From NCBI GenBank assembly GCA_023427285.1, contig JAEZBH010000541.1, positions 1 through 6,254 on the forward strand: a DNA stretch of 6,254 bases. Direction: 5' to 3'. Shown piece after piece: positions 5,270-6,254 of the stretch. The DNA comes from Pseudomonadota bacterium. Its GTDB lineage: Bacteria; Pseudomonadota; Alphaproteobacteria; Sphingomonadales; Sphingomonadaceae. A model generated the notes under the pieces. It saw only the letters and a list, made by a program, of their open reading frames with translations, ran no database searches and was not told the DNA's origin. Made by a program: the position numbers and the translations under genes. The stretch's first letter is position 1; the number at the start of each line of letters is the position of its first letter.

Positions 5270-5797
5270 ATGAACAACACGTCACGCAACAAGGCTCTGA
5301 TGGCTGTGGCCGCACCGCGCAGCCACGAAGCAGCCGCGCTGCTGGACTATGTGATCTACGAGCGCGGTCTTGAGTTGGGGGCAATTTCGCCCAAGCCCCA
5401 CACCATTGACGCCAAGGCGCTCTACACCCTGATCGTTCAGGCCATGACGTCAGACACCGGACACCGGAATCTGCGCCCCGTGGTGCCGCCCGATTTGAAC
5501 GTTGCGCTCGATGCGCAGGCGCTCTCGCACGCCCTGCGCACCACCGCGCTGCACTTCAAGACGGAAAAGCCGCTGTCGGTGAACATCATCCGCACAGGCA
5601 ACAAGCTGCGCATTCAGTGCAAATCTGCCGCCTCAAAGGCGATCGAGAACACCGAGGGCCTGCGCGCCAACCTTCAGCAGGCACTCAACATGCTGGGAGC
5701 GGAGCTGGATCTGGACCCCCTCACCCCCAGCAGCCTGACCCTTCAGATCACCCTGCCCAAGCCGGACGCACGCGCCAAAACCCCGCCGAAGCGGTAA
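5270..5797 (+). CDS. Uncharacterised 175-residue protein resembling a degenerate histidine-kinase core
   Basis: No family is recognised with certainty. No signal peptide or membrane segment is seen, so it is probably cytoplasmic. The order of pieces follows the C-terminal half of a sensor kinase. LDYVIYERGLELGAISPKPHTID (25-47) resembles the end of the dimerisation helix and linker. VVPPDLNVALDAQALSHAL (71-89) resembles the approach to the N box. A strand pair (101-118) and EGLRANLQQALNMLGAELDLD (129-149) resemble the last helix and strand of an ATPase domain, ending in LTLQITLPKP. The H-box histidine, the N-box asparagine and the DxGxG and GxG glycines are all absent, so kinase activity is unlikely. 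A basic tail (PKPDARAKTPPKR) ends the protein. ATG 5270 is chosen for its GAGGG site. It converges with hisI, 9 bases away. A distant ChpT-like phosphotransferase, a dimerisation or decoy partner, or an unrelated fold are alternatives. Confidence 0.75.
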   Translation: MNNTSRNKALMAVAAPRSHEAAALLDYVIYERGLELGAISPKPHTIDAKALYTLIVQAMTSDTGHRNLRPVVPPDLNVALDAQALSHALRTTALHFKTEKPLSVNIIRTGNKLRIQCKSAASKAIENTEGLRANLQQALNMLGAELDLDPLTPSSLTLQITLPKPDARAKTPPKR

Positions 5798-5810
5798 GGC
5801 GCGGCCTTAC
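5794..5810. repeat. Palindrome spanning both convergent stop codons
   Basis: GTAAGGC (5794-5800) pairs exactly with GCCTTAC (5804-5810) around GCG. It contains the TAA of the + strand gene and the TAA of hisI. No T run follows on either strand, so it is at best a weak bidirectional terminator. Part of the symmetry is simply two TAA codons facing each other. Confidence 0.35.
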
Positions 5811-6253
5811 TTGCCGTACACCGCCTTCGGGTCGTAGGATTTCTCGGCAACCTGCTGCAAAACCGGGGCCTTGTTGCCCAGCGGACCGGTGCCCACCGGC
5901 ACGGCGCGGTAGAAGCAGCCCGGATAGCCGACATGGCACTGCCCCTGCCCGTGCACCCGCACCTTCATCCACACCGCATCCTGATCGCAATCGACGCGCA
6001 GCTCCGCCACGTGCTGCACATGGCCTGACGTGCCGCCCTTCAGCCACAGCTCGCCACGCGAGCGCGACCAGTAATGCGCCTGGCCCGTCTCGATGGTCTT
6101 TTGCAGCGCCTCGGCGTTCATGTGCGCCACCATCAGCACCTCACCCGTCTCCGCATCGGTGGCAACGGCGGTAATCAGCCCCTGCGCATCGAAACGCGGC
6201 GCAAGGGTGGCGCCTTCCTCCTGCTCATGGGTCGGCAGGTTGGTTGCGAACAT
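5807..6253 (-). CDS. hisI: Phosphoribosyl-AMP cyclohydrolase HisI
   Basis: Opens the adenine ring of phosphoribosyl-AMP to give ProFAR, the third step of histidine synthesis, in the cytoplasm. The 148 residues form a stand-alone HisI with no fused HisE pyrophosphatase domain. Family marks seen: LMVAHMN (40-46), [25 protein letters not shown] with the W-SRSR block (about 62-66), TSGHVQ (75-80), and the metal site DCDQDA with Asp88, Cys89, Asp90 and Asp92, then Cys106 and Cys113 in [13 protein letters not shown]. In characterised homologues the three cysteines bind zinc and the aspartates bind magnesium. The ATG is complementary to 6251-6253, one base from the window edge, so its ribosome site and promoter cannot be seen and a longer form starting outside is possible, though the N-terminal tail already looks complete. 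It converges with the gene at 5270-5797. Confidence 0.96.
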   Translation of the reverse strand: MFATNLPTHEQEEGATLAPRFDAQGLITAVATDAETGEVLMVAHMNAEALQKTIETGQAHYWSRSRGELWLKGGTSGHVQHVAELRVDCDQDAVWMKVRVHGQGQCHVGYPGCFYRAVPVGTGPLGNKAPVLQQVAEKSYDPKAVYGK

Positions 6254-6254
6254 G

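Noticed and set aside
5617..6174. A 185-codon + strand frame overlapping the 5270 gene and hisI
   Set aside because: The translation is a Pro/Arg/Ala-rich low-complexity string typical of a shadow frame opposite hisI.
1..6254. Mobile element, phage, CRISPR or defence system
   Set aside because: There is no transposase, integrase, terminal repeat, tRNA, regular repeat array or nuclease-like gene. Gene content and codon use are uniform core genome.

Overview
The window is GC-rich chromosomal DNA, most likely from an alphaproteobacterium of the Sphingomonadales type. This rests on three things: the close resemblance of the phosphomannomutase, ClpS and ClpA proteins to my memory of that group; the strong preference for G or C at third codon positions; and a TIM14/Pam18-like J-domain with a C-terminal HPD-KGG block next to the mutase. 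No database search was possible, so the assignment is an inference.

Layout on the + strand. The tail of a J-domain cochaperone gene (2-199) is followed 36 bases later by a complete bifunctional phosphomannomutase/phosphoglucomutase gene (236-1615), then a stem-loop (1649-1679). A spacer of about 330 bases holds a possible folded leader and leads to clpS (start most likely 1950, end 2285). A second, unusually inverted-repeat-rich spacer of 333 bases carries a heat-shock-like promoter and leads to clpA (2619-4958). clpA ends at a strong rho-independent terminator (4985-5021). After a more AT-rich, regulatory-looking spacer comes a 175-residue gene of unknown function (5270-5797). It reads like the back half of a sensor histidine kinase stripped of its catalytic boxes. 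On the - strand, hisI (5807-6253) converges on it with only 9 bases between the stop codons.

How the genes work together. ClpS and ClpA form one functional unit: ClpS brings N-degron substrates to the ClpA unfoldase, which feeds ClpP (not in this window). Each appears to have its own expression signals. The mutase supplies sugar-1-phosphates for surface polysaccharide, and HisI carries out a step of histidine synthesis. The latter two are housekeeping enzymes with no evident link to the Clp pair.

Most of the window is ordinary core genome. There is no mobile element, CRISPR array, tRNA or rRNA. The items most worth a second look are the degenerate kinase-like protein with its upstream region, and the chain of inverted repeats between clpS and clpA.
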